Source: Brachybacterium halotolerans
GTDB taxonomy: Bacteria; Actinomycetota; Actinomycetes; Actinomycetales; Dermabacteraceae
NCBI RefSeq assembly: GCF_016623465.1
Contig: NZ_JAEDAJ010000015.1
Location: forward strand, 1-60,047
DNA: 60,047 nucleotides
Reading direction: 5' to 3'
This document shows, piece by piece, positions 16,163-24,326 of this stretch. The position numbers and the translations under genes are program-made. The notes below the pieces were generated by a model. That model made no database searches, was not told the origin of the DNA, and was given only the letters and a program-made list of their open reading frames with translations. Numbering within the stretch: position 1 is the first letter of the stretch; every line of letters starts with the position of its first letter.

Positions 16163-17485
16163 ATGTCCCTCAATGCCGAGGAGACCCGCCGTCGGCGGGA
16201 CTACCGCAAGGTCCGCAATCTCCGCTACTTCGTCCTGTTCTGGCTGCTGCTGGCCGGGGTGCTCAACTACATGGACCGTGCGTCGGTCTCGATCGCCGCG
16301 CCCCACATGATCGAGGAGCTGGGGCTCACCCAGACCGACATCGGTCTCATGGGCAGCGTCTTCTCCTGGACCTACGCGATCTGCCAGCTGCCCGCGGGCT
16401 ACCTCATCGACAAGGTGGGGCCCCGGCGCATGTACTTCCTCGCCGTGGGCATTTGGTCGATCGCGTCGGCGCTCATGGCTGTCGGCCACAACCTCGGCCA
16501 CTTCCTGTTCTTCCGGGTGCTGCTGGGGGTCGGCGAATCCCCGAACTCGCCGAACAGCTCGAAGATCACGACCCAGTGGTTCCCGCGCTCCGAGCGCGGC
16601 CAGGCCGCCGGGATCTGGGATTCCGGATCGAAGTGGGGCTCGGCCATCGCTCCGCCCGTGCTGACCGTCCTCATGCTCGCCTTCGGGTGGCGCGCGATGT
16701 TCCTCGCGCTCGGCGTCGCGGGCATCGCCCTCGCCGCCGCGTTCTGGGCCTTCTACCGGGCCCCCGAGGACTCCAAGCACCTCTCCGACGAGGAGTACCG
16801 CCATATCCTCGCCGGTCGCGACGTCGCCGAGCCGGACGATGCTCCGAAGATCCCCTGGCTGAAGCTGTTCACCTTCCGCCAGACCTGGGGCATGATGCTC
16901 GGCTTCTTCACCTCCATCTGGATCTGGAACATCTTCATCACCTTCCTTCCCCTCTACCTCCAGCACTCCATGGGCGTTTCCATCGCCGGCACGGGCTTCG
17001 TCGCCGCCGTTCCGTACGTGGTGGCCGCTCTCGGCGCGATCTTCGGAGGCCGCATCACGCTGATCCTTGCGCGCCGCGGACGCAGCCCTCTGGCCTCGAA
17101 GCGCGTTGTCCTCGTCATCGCGTCGATCGTGATCGGCGTGCTGCTCTGCCTGGTCCCCCTGGTGCCCTCGCTGCCCCTCGCGCTCGTCGTCCTCAGCCTC
17201 GCACTGGGTCTGATCGCCGTCGTGCAGTCCCAGTCGTGGGCCGTGACCTCGGACATCGTGCCCGATGCCTACGCAGCCCGATTCGGCGGCATCATGAACT
17301 TCGGCGGCTACTTCGGCGGCGCGCTCGCGCCGGTCGTCACGGGCATCGTCTTCGACGCGACGGGCAGCTACTCGCCCTCGTTCGTGCTCGCGGGCTTGAT
17401 CGCCGCCTGCGGCGCACTGTTCTTCGGGCTGCTGATCCGGCGGCCCATCCCGCAGCGCGAGGCGGCAGAGGCCGCGGCCGCGTGA
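16163..17485 (+). CDS. MFS transporter, ACS (anion:cation symporter) type
   Basis: This 440-residue transporter has twelve predicted helices. NYMDRASVSIAAP in TM1 and the WFPRSERGQAAG loop are typical of the ACS family, which moves glucarate, galactonate, tartrate and phthalate-like acids with H+. ATG 16163 has GAAGG five bases upstream; an alternative GTG at 16157 lacks spacing. It is followed by two hydroxyacid-oxidising genes in the same direction, which supports import of a hydroxy acid for the second branch. The substrate is inferred, not shown. Confidence 0.83.
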   Translation: MSLNAEETRRRRDYRKVRNLRYFVLFWLLLAGVLNYMDRASVSIAAPHMIEELGLTQTDIGLMGSVFSWTYAICQLPAGYLIDKVGPRRMYFLAVGIWSIASALMAVGHNLGHFLFFRVLLGVGESPNSPNSSKITTQWFPRSERGQAAGIWDSGSKWGSAIAPPVLTVLMLAFGWRAMFLALGVAGIALAAAFWAFYRAPEDSKHLSDEEYRHILAGRDVAEPDDAPKIPWLKLFTFRQTWGMMLGFFTSIWIWNIFITFLPLYLQHSMGVSIAGTGFVAAVPYVVAALGAIFGGRITLILARRGRSPLASKRVVLVIASIVIGVLLCLVPLVPSLPLALVVLSLALGLIAVVQSQSWAVTSDIVPDAYAARFGGIMNFGGYFGGALAPVVTGIVFDATGSYSPSFVLAGLIAACGALFFGLLIRRPIPQREAAEAAAA

Positions 17486-17519
17486 CCCCCGCACACCCCA
17501 CACATCCGAGGAGACACAC

Positions 17520-18518
17520 ATGACCGGCACGACCTGGCGCCTCGCCGTAGCCGCCGAGGGCATCGACGCTTCCGGCCGCACCATCCACGGCGACATCGGC
17601 CTGGGCTCGCTCGCCGAGCACGGCATCGACTGGTCGCCGATCGACATCGCCCAGCAAGAGCTCACGGCCGATGGGCTGCGCGGCTTCGACGCCGTGCTGC
17701 TGATGGGCGAGTCCCCCTTCGGCGAGGAGCAGCTGGGCGACGATCCCACGATCAAGCACGTCGCCCGCTTCGGGGCGGGATATGACCAAGTCGACCTCGA
17801 GGCGTGTGCGCGGCGGGGAATCCCGGTGACCAACGCGCCGACGGGCCTGCGCGTACCGATGGCCCACGCCGCGCTCACCCTGCTGTTCGCCCTCGCCCAC
17901 AATCTCGTCCCGAAGTCGCAGCTGGTGCACACGGGTCGCTGGGACCAGCGCGCCGGACTGCGCGGACACGGACTCGCGAGCTCGACGATCGGAGTCGTCG
18001 GCCTCGGCGGCATCGGCCGCGAGACCGTGCGTCTGCTGCGCGGGCTGGGTCTCGAGGTGATGGCGTACAACCGCACGCCCCGCCCCGAGTTCTGCGCCGA
18101 GCAGGGCGTCGAGCAGGTGGAGCTGCCGGAGCTGCTGCGCCGCAGCGACTTCGCGATCCTCACCGTCTCCTCGAACGCGCAGACCCGGCACCTCATCGGC
18201 GCCCGCGAGCTCGAGGAGCTGGGGGCCGACGGGCATCTCATCAACGTCGCCCGCGGCGCGGTCGTCGACGAGCCCGCGCTCGTCGAGGCGCTGCGGGAGG
18301 GCACGATCGCCGGCGCCGCCCTCGACGTCTTCGAGACCGAGCCGCTGCCGATGACGAGCCCGCTGCTCGAGCTCGACAACGTGCTGCTCACCCCGCACTC
18401 GCTGTGCTGGACATCGGACTTCACGGCCGCGACCGGCGCCGAGGTTCTCGGAGAGGTGATCGCCGTGGCCGAGGGTCGCGCGCCCGCACACCTGGTGAAC
18501 GACCCGGACGGCGCCTGA
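17520..18518 (+). CDS. D-isomer-specific 2-hydroxyacid dehydrogenase
   Basis: This 332-residue protein has the two-domain fold of phosphoglycerate/D-lactate dehydrogenases. GVVGLGGIGRETV (about 158-170) binds NAD(P), NVARGAVVDE and VFETEPLP carry the conserved Arg/Glu region, and LTPHSLCW holds the catalytic His. These enzymes interconvert 2-keto and D-2-hydroxy acids. It lies between an ACS importer and an FMN 2-hydroxyacid oxidase, 47 bases before the latter. Together they could oxidise one C2 epimer and reduce to the other, or this enzyme could act as a glyoxylate/hydroxypyruvate reductase. Confidence 0.85.
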   Translation: MTGTTWRLAVAAEGIDASGRTIHGDIGLGSLAEHGIDWSPIDIAQQELTADGLRGFDAVLLMGESPFGEEQLGDDPTIKHVARFGAGYDQVDLEACARRGIPVTNAPTGLRVPMAHAALTLLFALAHNLVPKSQLVHTGRWDQRAGLRGHGLASSTIGVVGLGGIGRETVRLLRGLGLEVMAYNRTPRPEFCAEQGVEQVELPELLRRSDFAILTVSSNAQTRHLIGARELEELGADGHLINVARGAVVDEPALVEALREGTIAGAALDVFETEPLPMTSPLLELDNVLLTPHSLCWTSDFTAATGAEVLGEVIAVAEGRAPAHLVNDPDGA

Positions 18519-18565
18519 CCGCGGGGTACTGTCCGATCTGGAGGCCCGACCCGAGGAGGAGAGAC

Positions 18566-19822
18566 ATGGCCGAGAACCCGCTGTCCGGAGCCATCGAGTT
18601 CGCGAAGATGATCGCCGCGGGCGGTCTGCGCGTCGATCCCGTCGAGTCCGCCCCGTCGGTCGAGGACTTCCGCGACCTCGCTCGGCGACGGCTGCCGAAG
18701 ATGGCCTTCGACATCATCGACGGGGCCTCGAACCACGAGATCACGAAGTCCGCGAACGAGGATGACCTGCGCCGGGTGAGGTTCCGGCCCCGGTGGCTCA
18801 CCGACATCTCCCACGTCGACATCTCCACCGAGGTCGACGGTATGGAGCTCACCCGCCCCTACGTGCTGGGCCCGCTCGGCCTGCAGCGCATGATCGGCGG
18901 CACCGGCGAGCTGCCCGCCGTGCGGGCCGCCGGGAAGGCCGGCATCCCCTTCACGATCTCGACGGCCTCGAACTGGTCGATGGAGGAGATCGCCGACGCC
19001 GCGACCGGGCCGCTCTGGTACCAGCTGTACATGTACAAGAGCGAGCGGATAGTCACCACCCTGATCCAGCGCGCGAAGGCGATCGGCGCCGAGGCGCTCG
19101 TGGTCACCGTGGACGTCCCGCTGAACGGCAAGCGCTACCGCGACCACCGCAACGGCATGTCGATCCCGCCCAAGGTCACCGTGAGCAACGCCCTGGAGGC
19201 GGTGCGGCACCTGGACTGGACGCTCGCGGTCATGCGCCCGCCGGCCATCGGCTTCCGCAACCTCGTGGGCGAGATCCAGGGCGACAACGCCGTCTCGCAC
19301 CAGGAGTTCGTCGCGAAGTACCTCGCGAACCTCACCTTGACCTGGGAGAACATCAAGGACGTGCGCCGGCAGTGGGACGGCCCGCTGTACATCAAGGGGG
19401 TCCTGAGCCCCGAGGACGCTCGGCGCGCACGGACGGCTGGCGCGCAGGGCATCTATGTCTCCAACCACGGCGGGCGCCAACTCGACTCCTCACCGAGCAC
19501 GATCAGCGTGCTGCCCAGCATCGTGGACGCGGTGGGCGAGAACATGACCGTGATCTTCGACTCCGGCGTGCGCACCGGGGACGACATCGCCAAGGCCCTC
19601 GCCGTCGGCGCGGACCTCGTCTCCGTGGGCCGTGCCTGGGGCTACGCGAACGCCGCCGCCGGCGAGCGCGGCGTCACCCGCGTCATCGACATCCTCGACG
19701 AGGAGCTCGAGCTCGCGATGGGGCAGCTGGGAGCCACCAGTCTCGATGCCCTGGATCGTGGCTTCGTCGACTATCCGGAGGCCTGGCACGGCGTGGGCGT
19801 CCATCGGGAGTCGGAGAGCTGA
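18566..19822 (+). CDS. FMN-dependent alpha-hydroxy acid dehydrogenase/oxidase
   Basis: This 418-residue protein matches the lactate/glycolate/mandelate oxidase family. The N-terminal RRLPKMAFDIIDGAS, the flavin-strand ISTASNWSMEEIA, VVTVDVPLNGKRYRDHRNG and the active-site SNHGGRQLDS (His base, Arg) are all present, then IFDSGVRTGDDIAKAL. It oxidises L-2-hydroxy acids to 2-keto acids using FMN. An additional segment at about 225-275 could mediate membrane or acceptor contact. ATG 18566 has GAGGAGGAG upstream. Its pairing with a D-specific dehydrogenase suggests inversion or removal of C2 hydroxyl groups in the second branch. Confidence 0.88.
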   Translation: MAENPLSGAIEFAKMIAAGGLRVDPVESAPSVEDFRDLARRRLPKMAFDIIDGASNHEITKSANEDDLRRVRFRPRWLTDISHVDISTEVDGMELTRPYVLGPLGLQRMIGGTGELPAVRAAGKAGIPFTISTASNWSMEEIADAATGPLWYQLYMYKSERIVTTLIQRAKAIGAEALVVTVDVPLNGKRYRDHRNGMSIPPKVTVSNALEAVRHLDWTLAVMRPPAIGFRNLVGEIQGDNAVSHQEFVAKYLANLTLTWENIKDVRRQWDGPLYIKGVLSPEDARRARTAGAQGIYVSNHGGRQLDSSPSTISVLPSIVDAVGENMTVIFDSGVRTGDDIAKALAVGADLVSVGRAWGYANAAAGERGVTRVIDILDEELELAMGQLGATSLDALDRGFVDYPEAWHGVGVHRESES

Positions 19823-19888
19823 ACAAGCAGCGCCCGAGACGCGAAGGCAGCGAATCCGCAGGCGAGCGCTGATACACCGTGAGGGGCC

Positions 19889-20170
19889 ATGTGGGTCGTC
19901 ATCGTTTTGCTCGCCCTCGGCGCAGTCTTCGGCTTTCTCGTCGGACTCGCCACTCGGCCGGTGCGAACCCTGGTGAACGCACTGCGCGTCGCACTCTTCG
20001 GGCTGGGCGTTCTGCTTCTGGTCCTCTACTGCATGCTCGATGGAGATGTCCCTGACGAGAGTCGCGCGGAACTGGTCCCGATCATCGCCGCGGCATTCGC
20101 GGCGTGGCTGCTCACATTCATAGTCCCCGCCGTTCTCGGGCTGCTGATCGGGATCCGCACGAGGGAGTGA
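19889..20170 (+). CDS. Small integral membrane protein, function unknown
   Basis: This 93-residue protein has three predicted membrane segments: about 2-20, 32-50 and 62-85. It starts MWVVIVLLALGAVFGF and ends in a short charged tail. No family is recognised. It follows the FMN oxidase gene by 66 bases in the same direction, with GTGAGGGG before the ATG. Codon use is a little less GC-rich than in its neighbours. Confidence 0.5.
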   Translation: MWVVIVLLALGAVFGFLVGLATRPVRTLVNALRVALFGLGVLLLVLYCMLDGDVPDESRAELVPIIAAAFAAWLLTFIVPAVLGLLIGIRTRE

Positions 20171-20198
20171 GGAGCGCCCGCCGCGCGATGTGCGCTCC

Positions 20199-20600
20199 TC
20201 ACTCGCCGCCCTTCGCCCCGACTCTCCGCATGGCCATCACATCGAGCGCGACCATCCGCGCCACCAGGTCGAAGTACGGGCCGGAAGCGCGCTCATCGGT
20301 CACCTGATCGGCGTCGATCAGTGGCCCCACACCGGAGAACCAGCACCGGGGCGGCAGGCCCCATCTTGCGAGTTCCAGCCACATGGCCGCCTCATCCTCC
20401 CCGCAGAACCAATGCAGGTGGACAGTCACCACGCCCGTGCTCGGGAGGCCGACATCCTGCGCGTCCAGAAGGATGCTCACGCCCTCGAGGCATCCGTCCT
20501 CAGCGGGTTCTGGACGGACGTCCCGCAGCAAGCCGCTTCCGGACAGTGTCAGCATCGGGCTCTCCAGGCGGAACGGGACGAAGTGGTTTGGGGCACACAT
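20199..20600 (-). CDS. Hypothetical protein, 133 aa
   Basis: This small soluble protein contains GVVTVHLHWFCGEDEAAMWLEL in its middle (a 20-plus residue segment centred on residue 70) and a C-terminal helix DLVARMVALDVMAM. No signal peptide or membrane segment is seen, and no family is recognised. Composition and lower GC content suggest a real but recently acquired or weakly selected gene. It is convergent with the small membrane protein and divergent from the 20857 dehydrogenase. The start could be the Met at residue 16 (ESPMLTLS). Confidence 0.45.
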   Translation of the reverse strand: MCAPNHFVPFRLESPMLTLSGSGLLRDVRPEPAEDGCLEGVSILLDAQDVGLPSTGVVTVHLHWFCGEDEAAMWLELARWGLPPRCWFSGVGPLIDADQVTDERASGPYFDLVARMVALDVMAMRRVGAKGGE

Positions 20601-20729
20601 TACTCGGCGGCCCCGAGTTCATCTCACGCAGCAACCCCATACGTTCCTACACGATCTTGCAGACCATCTGTGGCGATGGCGACAAGCAAGCGCGCGCGGT
20701 CCCGGCGCAGCGAGGCTGCCCTGGCAAGT

Positions 20730-20741
20730 ATCCAATAGGAT
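20730..20741 (+). promoter_or_regulatory. Motif B operator upstream of the 3-hydroxyacid dehydrogenase
   Basis: ATCCAATAGGAT differs from the other copies only in the centre. An extra half-site GTAGGATC follows at 20744-20751. It lies 115 bases before ATG 20857. Confidence 0.55.
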
Positions 20742-20856
20742 CTGTAGGATCGTGGCATCAGGCCGACGGCAGCCCCAGGACGAGCTGGCGCCTCGCGCCG
20801 AGTACTGCGAAGCGCGCTACGCGCCCCGCAGAAGACCACTGACGAAGGAGTTCAAC

Positions 20857-21828
20857 ATGGCCATCAGCACCGTCACAGTCGTCGGAGCCGGATACATGGG
20901 CGGCGGCATCGCCCAGGTGCTCGCGATGGCAGGGCTGCCCGTCCAGATCGCCGACGTGAGCGTCGAAGCGGCCGATGCGGCGCTCGTCCGCATCCTCGGC
21001 GAGATCCGCGCCTCGGAGGACCAGGGCCTGGTCCCCGCGGGCAGCGCCGAGGCCGTCGCCGCGAATCTGAGCGCCGGCAAGACCATCGAGGACGCCGTCG
21101 CAGAGGCGGACTTCGTCGAAGAGGTCGTCTTCGAGGACCCCGCGGTGAAGAAGGAGGTGCTGGGCCGCATCTCCGCCGCCGCGCGCCCCGACGCGATCAT
21201 CGGCACGAACACGTCGACAATCCCCGTGCACGTGCTGGCCCCCGCGGTGGTCAATCCCGAGCGCTTCCTCACCGTGCACTTCTCCAACCCGATGCCGTTC
21301 ATCCCCGGCGTCGAGCTGGTGGCGGGCGAAGCCACCACGCAGCAGACGATCGACGCGATCAAGGATCTCCTGGCCCGCGCCGACTGCGAGGGCGCGCAGG
21401 TCGCCGACACCCCCGGCATGGTGCTGAACCGCCTGCAGTACGCCCTGCTGAAGGAGGCCACGAGCGTCGTCGAGGAGGGCGTCGCCACCGTGGACGACGT
21501 GGACACGATCGTCCGCACCACCTTCGGGTTCCGCCTCGGCTTCTTCGGGCCCTTCGCGATCGCGGACCAGGCGGGCCTCGACGTCTACGCGAACTCGTTC
21601 CGGACGTTCGAGGAGGCGTACGGCGAGCGTCTGGCCACTCCGGAGCTGCTGAAGGAGGCCGTGGCAGAGGATCGCAAGGGCCTGAAGAACGGCCACGGCC
21701 TCATCGAGGACTACGACGACGACACGAAGGCCGAGCTGATCGCCTACCGGAACAAGGCCTACGCACGCATGCGCGAGGTCCTTCGGGAGCTCGGTCCGGC
21801 CCCTCGCGGGACCATCCGCGAGGCCTGA
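20857..21828 (+). CDS. 3-hydroxyacid dehydrogenase of the 3-HCDH/L-gulonate 3-dehydrogenase type
   Basis: This 323-residue enzyme has an N-terminal Rossmann motif VVGAGYMGGGIAQ (about 7-19). The NTST and HFSNPMPF segments follow, the latter with the catalytic His, then a C-terminal helical domain with PGMVLNRLQYALLKEA and FGFRLGFFGPFAIADQAG. Its length is closer to gulonate 3-dehydrogenase (CRYL1-like, about 320) than to 3-hydroxybutyryl-CoA dehydrogenase (about 285). No fatty-acid or CoA genes lie nearby. I therefore infer oxidation of a sugar acid at C3. ATG 20857 has GAAGGAG upstream, and a motif B site precedes it. Confidence 0.8.
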   Translation: MAISTVTVVGAGYMGGGIAQVLAMAGLPVQIADVSVEAADAALVRILGEIRASEDQGLVPAGSAEAVAANLSAGKTIEDAVAEADFVEEVVFEDPAVKKEVLGRISAAARPDAIIGTNTSTIPVHVLAPAVVNPERFLTVHFSNPMPFIPGVELVAGEATTQQTIDAIKDLLARADCEGAQVADTPGMVLNRLQYALLKEATSVVEEGVATVDDVDTIVRTTFGFRLGFFGPFAIADQAGLDVYANSFRTFEEAYGERLATPELLKEAVAEDRKGLKNGHGLIEDYDDDTKAELIAYRNKAYARMREVLRELGPAPRGTIREA

Positions 21829-21846
21829 GAAGCATCTGACCGCAAG

Positions 21847-21886
21847 GCGCACCACCCGAGGCCGCGGGCCGGCCCGGGTGGTGCGC
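21847..21886 (+). terminator. Hairpin between the 3-hydroxyacid dehydrogenase and MFS genes
   Basis: GCGCACCACCCG and CGGGTGGTGCGC form a perfect 12-bp stem around a 16-base GC-rich loop. There is no U-run. It may be a terminator or a processing element between the two genes. Confidence 0.6.
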
Positions 21887-21942
21887 TCTGCGCCCGCCCG
21901 CCGCCGTGCGGCCCACCCTCCATACCCCCATAAGGAGTCACC

Positions 21943-23256
21943 GTGGACTCATCCACTCACATCGACGAGAAGGCCCTGATCAAGAAGATCACCTGGCGGA
22001 TCGTCCCCTTCGTGATGGTGCTCTACACCATCGCCTACATCGACCGCTCGGTGATCGGATACGCGAAGCTGCAGATGTCCACCGACATCGGCCTCGGCGA
22101 CGCCGCCTTCGGGCTGGGCGCGGGTCTGTTCTTCCTCGCGTACTTCCTGTTCGAGGTGCCCTCGAACTACCTGCTGCCCAAGGTGGGGCCACGCATCTGG
22201 TTCGCCAGGATCCTCTTCACCTGGGGCCTGATCACCGCTCTCACGGCGCTGACCACCTCCACCGGCATGTTCTACGTGCTGCGTTTCCTGCTCGGCGTCG
22301 CGGAGGCCGGCTTCTACCCCGGCGTGCTGTACTACCTGACGTTCTGGTTCCCCCAGCGCCACCGCACGAAGGCGACCGGCACGTTCGTGCTCGCCGCCCC
22401 TATCGCATTCCTCGTCATGAGCCCACTGGCGGGAACGATCCTGGAGCAGGGATGGCTCGGTCTGCGCGGCTGGCACTGGCTGTTCATCATCTCCGGTCTG
22501 GCGGCGATGGTCGCCGCCGTGCCCACGCTGAAGTGGCTGCGTGACAGCCCGCGCACCGCTCCGTGGATGTCGTCGTCCGAGGCGCAGTGGATCGAGGACC
22601 AGCTCGAGCAGGATCGGGTCGAGTTCGGCCAGCAGTCCCACGCGAACCCGCTGAAGGCGCTCGGGTCGAAGTACGTGTGGGTCTTCGCTCTCCTGTTCTT
22701 CCCTTCGACTGTGGGCATCTACGGTCTGAGCTTCTGGCTCCCCACCGTGGTGAGTGCCTTCAGCGGGTCCGACGAGGCGACGGGATGGCTCTCCGCCATC
22801 CCCTACGTGTTCGGCGTGATCGGGATCTTCGCCACCTCCCGGCTCGCCTCGCGCATGCGGGAGAACTGGGTCCCTCTCATCGTCATCTACGCGGGCAGCG
22901 CGCTGGGGATCTTCCTCTCCGCGATCGCGCCGTCCGGTGGGCTGCAGCTGGCCGCGATGTCGATGGCGGCGTTCTTCTTGTACTCCGTCGCCGGCATCTT
23001 CTGGGCTCTTCCCACGCGGTACCTGGTCGGCGCGACGGCCGCCGTGGGCATCGCGTTCGTCAACTCGTTCGGCAACATCGGCGGGTTCGTCGGCCCCTAC
23101 GCGGTGGGTGCGGTCTCGGAGGCCACCGGCAGCGCGACCAACGGCATGTACTTCCTGGGCGTGGTCCTCGTCCTGGGGATGATCGGCGCAGCCATCGGCA
23201 TGCGGGCGTGGGCGGGCAAGAACCCTCAGGCAGAAAGCCAGATGGATCACCGATGA
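21943..23256 (+). CDS. MFS transporter, ACS type
   Basis: This 437-residue transporter has twelve predicted helices. YIDRSVIGYAKLQM in TM1, the LLPKVGPRIWFARI loop and RFLLGVAEAGFYPGVLYYLTFWFP are typical of the tartrate/hydroxy-acid ACS subgroup. GTG 21943 is preceded by AAGGAG. It follows the 3-hydroxyacid dehydrogenase after a hairpin and precedes GntR regulator 2. It probably imports an organic or sugar acid for the second branch. It resembles the MFS at 26266 more than those at 5501 and 16163. Confidence 0.84.
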   Translation: MDSSTHIDEKALIKKITWRIVPFVMVLYTIAYIDRSVIGYAKLQMSTDIGLGDAAFGLGAGLFFLAYFLFEVPSNYLLPKVGPRIWFARILFTWGLITALTALTTSTGMFYVLRFLLGVAEAGFYPGVLYYLTFWFPQRHRTKATGTFVLAAPIAFLVMSPLAGTILEQGWLGLRGWHWLFIISGLAAMVAAVPTLKWLRDSPRTAPWMSSSEAQWIEDQLEQDRVEFGQQSHANPLKALGSKYVWVFALLFFPSTVGIYGLSFWLPTVVSAFSGSDEATGWLSAIPYVFGVIGIFATSRLASRMRENWVPLIVIYAGSALGIFLSAIAPSGGLQLAAMSMAAFFLYSVAGIFWALPTRYLVGATAAVGIAFVNSFGNIGGFVGPYAVGAVSEATGSATNGMYFLGVVLVLGMIGAAIGMRAWAGKNPQAESQMDHR

Positions 23257-23285
23257 ACGCAGGCTGACACCCGCGCAGTCCGAAC

Positions 23286-23319
23286 ACGTGCCCCGGATCC
23301 TCTAGGATCCGGGGCACGT
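23286..23319 (+). promoter_or_regulatory. 34-bp palindrome with motif B core upstream of GntR regulator 2
   Basis: ACGTGCCCCGGATCCT and AGGATCCGGGGCACGT are perfect 16-bp arms around CT. The core ATCCTCTAGGAT (23297-23308) matches motif B. It could serve as an autoregulatory operator and also as a terminator stem for the upstream MFS gene. It lies 29 bases before ATG 23348. Confidence 0.65.
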
Positions 23320-23347
23320 CGTCCACAAGAGCAGATGGGGAGTCTCG

Positions 23348-24040
23348 ATGAGCAGCAAGCGCCAAGCCCTGCGTGCTGACGTGCAGGAAGGCATCCAGAA
23401 TCGTCTGGTCCAGGGTAATTGGCGCCCCGGCGCGCGTCTCAGCATCGATGGTCTCGCCCGGGAGCTCGAGGTCTCGCCCACCCCCGTCCGCGAGGCTCTG
23501 GTCGCGCTCGAGCACTCGGGCCTCATCGAGTACCAGGCCCTCAAGGGCTTCGTGGTCGCTCCCCCGCTGACGCCGCAGCAGATCGACGAGCTCATCGATG
23601 CGCGGCTCGTTCTCGAGCTGGCCGCGTTCACGCGCGCCTTCGGGCGACGGGAGGCCCTGGAGTCCGATCTCCGGGCGGCGCATGAAGCTCACAGCGCGAT
23701 CGCGGAGCGCATCGCGGCAGCTCCCGAACCCGACTACGCGCTGATCCATGAGTACTTCGACGCCGACAGCGCCTTCCACGAAGCGCTGTTCCGCCACGCT
23801 GGGAACCACTACCTCGGCACGATGCGCGAGGTGCTGAACACACACGGCCACCGTATGCGCCAGACCTGGTCCGAGGGCGCGGAGCGCATTGACGCGGACG
23901 AGGCGGTCGCGGAGCACGCGGCGATCCTAGAGAAGGTCCAGGAGCACAACCACGACGGCGCCCTGCGGGCGCTGAGGAGCCATCTGGAAGGTGTGCGCGA
24001 GCGTTCGATCGAGCTGGGCACCGGCCCCACGGGTCGCTGA
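23348..24040 (+). CDS. GntR family regulator, FCD type (regulator 2)
   Basis: This 230-residue protein has an N-terminal winged helix (about 10-72) with the LVQGNWRPGARLSIDGLAREL opening and SPTPVREAL as recognition helix. A C-terminal FCD ligand domain has DADSAFHEALF, GNHYLGTM, EHAAILEKV and SHLEGVRE, supplying Asp/His metal ligands. ATG 23348 follows GGGGAG. Its own upstream palindrome carries motif B, which points to autoregulation and to it being the binder of all five motif B sites. The ligand is probably a sugar acid or erythrulose-related metabolite; this is inference. Confidence 0.87.
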   Translation: MSSKRQALRADVQEGIQNRLVQGNWRPGARLSIDGLARELEVSPTPVREALVALEHSGLIEYQALKGFVVAPPLTPQQIDELIDARLVLELAAFTRAFGRREALESDLRAAHEAHSAIAERIAAAPEPDYALIHEYFDADSAFHEALFRHAGNHYLGTMREVLNTHGHRMRQTWSEGAERIDADEAVAEHAAILEKVQEHNHDGALRALRSHLEGVRERSIELGTGPTGR

Positions 24041-24177
24041 GCAGCACACGGGGCACCAGCCCGTACGTTCGAGGGCTGTGCAGCGGGTGGCCCGCCAGCA
24101 GCGTTGTGCCCGCGGCCGCAGAGTTCGCCGGCTAGGTCCCACAGCATTGAGGCGGGACGAGGTCGCGCCGAGACCCC

Positions 24178-24193
24178 GGGGGGGGGGGGGGGG
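24178..24193. repeat. Poly-G tract (16 G) in a convergent intergenic region
   Basis: Sixteen consecutive G follow CCCC between the stops of GntR regulator 2 and the lerK-like kinase. No gene is seen in the 286-base gap 24041-24326. The tract is slippage-prone, and its exact length may be uncertain. Confidence 0.88.
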
Positions 24194-24326
24194 AAGACCG
24201 CTCCTCACGGGCGGCAAGGGCTGCGCCTCGCCCCGTCGGCACGCGCGCGTGCCGAGCGCGGGTTCCGGTCCGCACTCGGCACACCGCCGACGGGCTCACA
24301 CGACCCCGCCGCACTGATCACGGAAC

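Noticed and set aside
16106..19480. Open frame of 1124 codons on the minus strand
   Set aside because: It is antisense to the transporter, 2-hydroxyacid dehydrogenase and FMN oxidase genes, all with conserved motifs. Its composition is low-complexity.
20857..21828. 3-hydroxybutyryl-CoA dehydrogenase of fatty-acid metabolism
   Set aside because: Length and context (sugar-acid transporters, motif B) fit a gulonate 3-dehydrogenase-like enzyme. No acyl-CoA genes are nearby.
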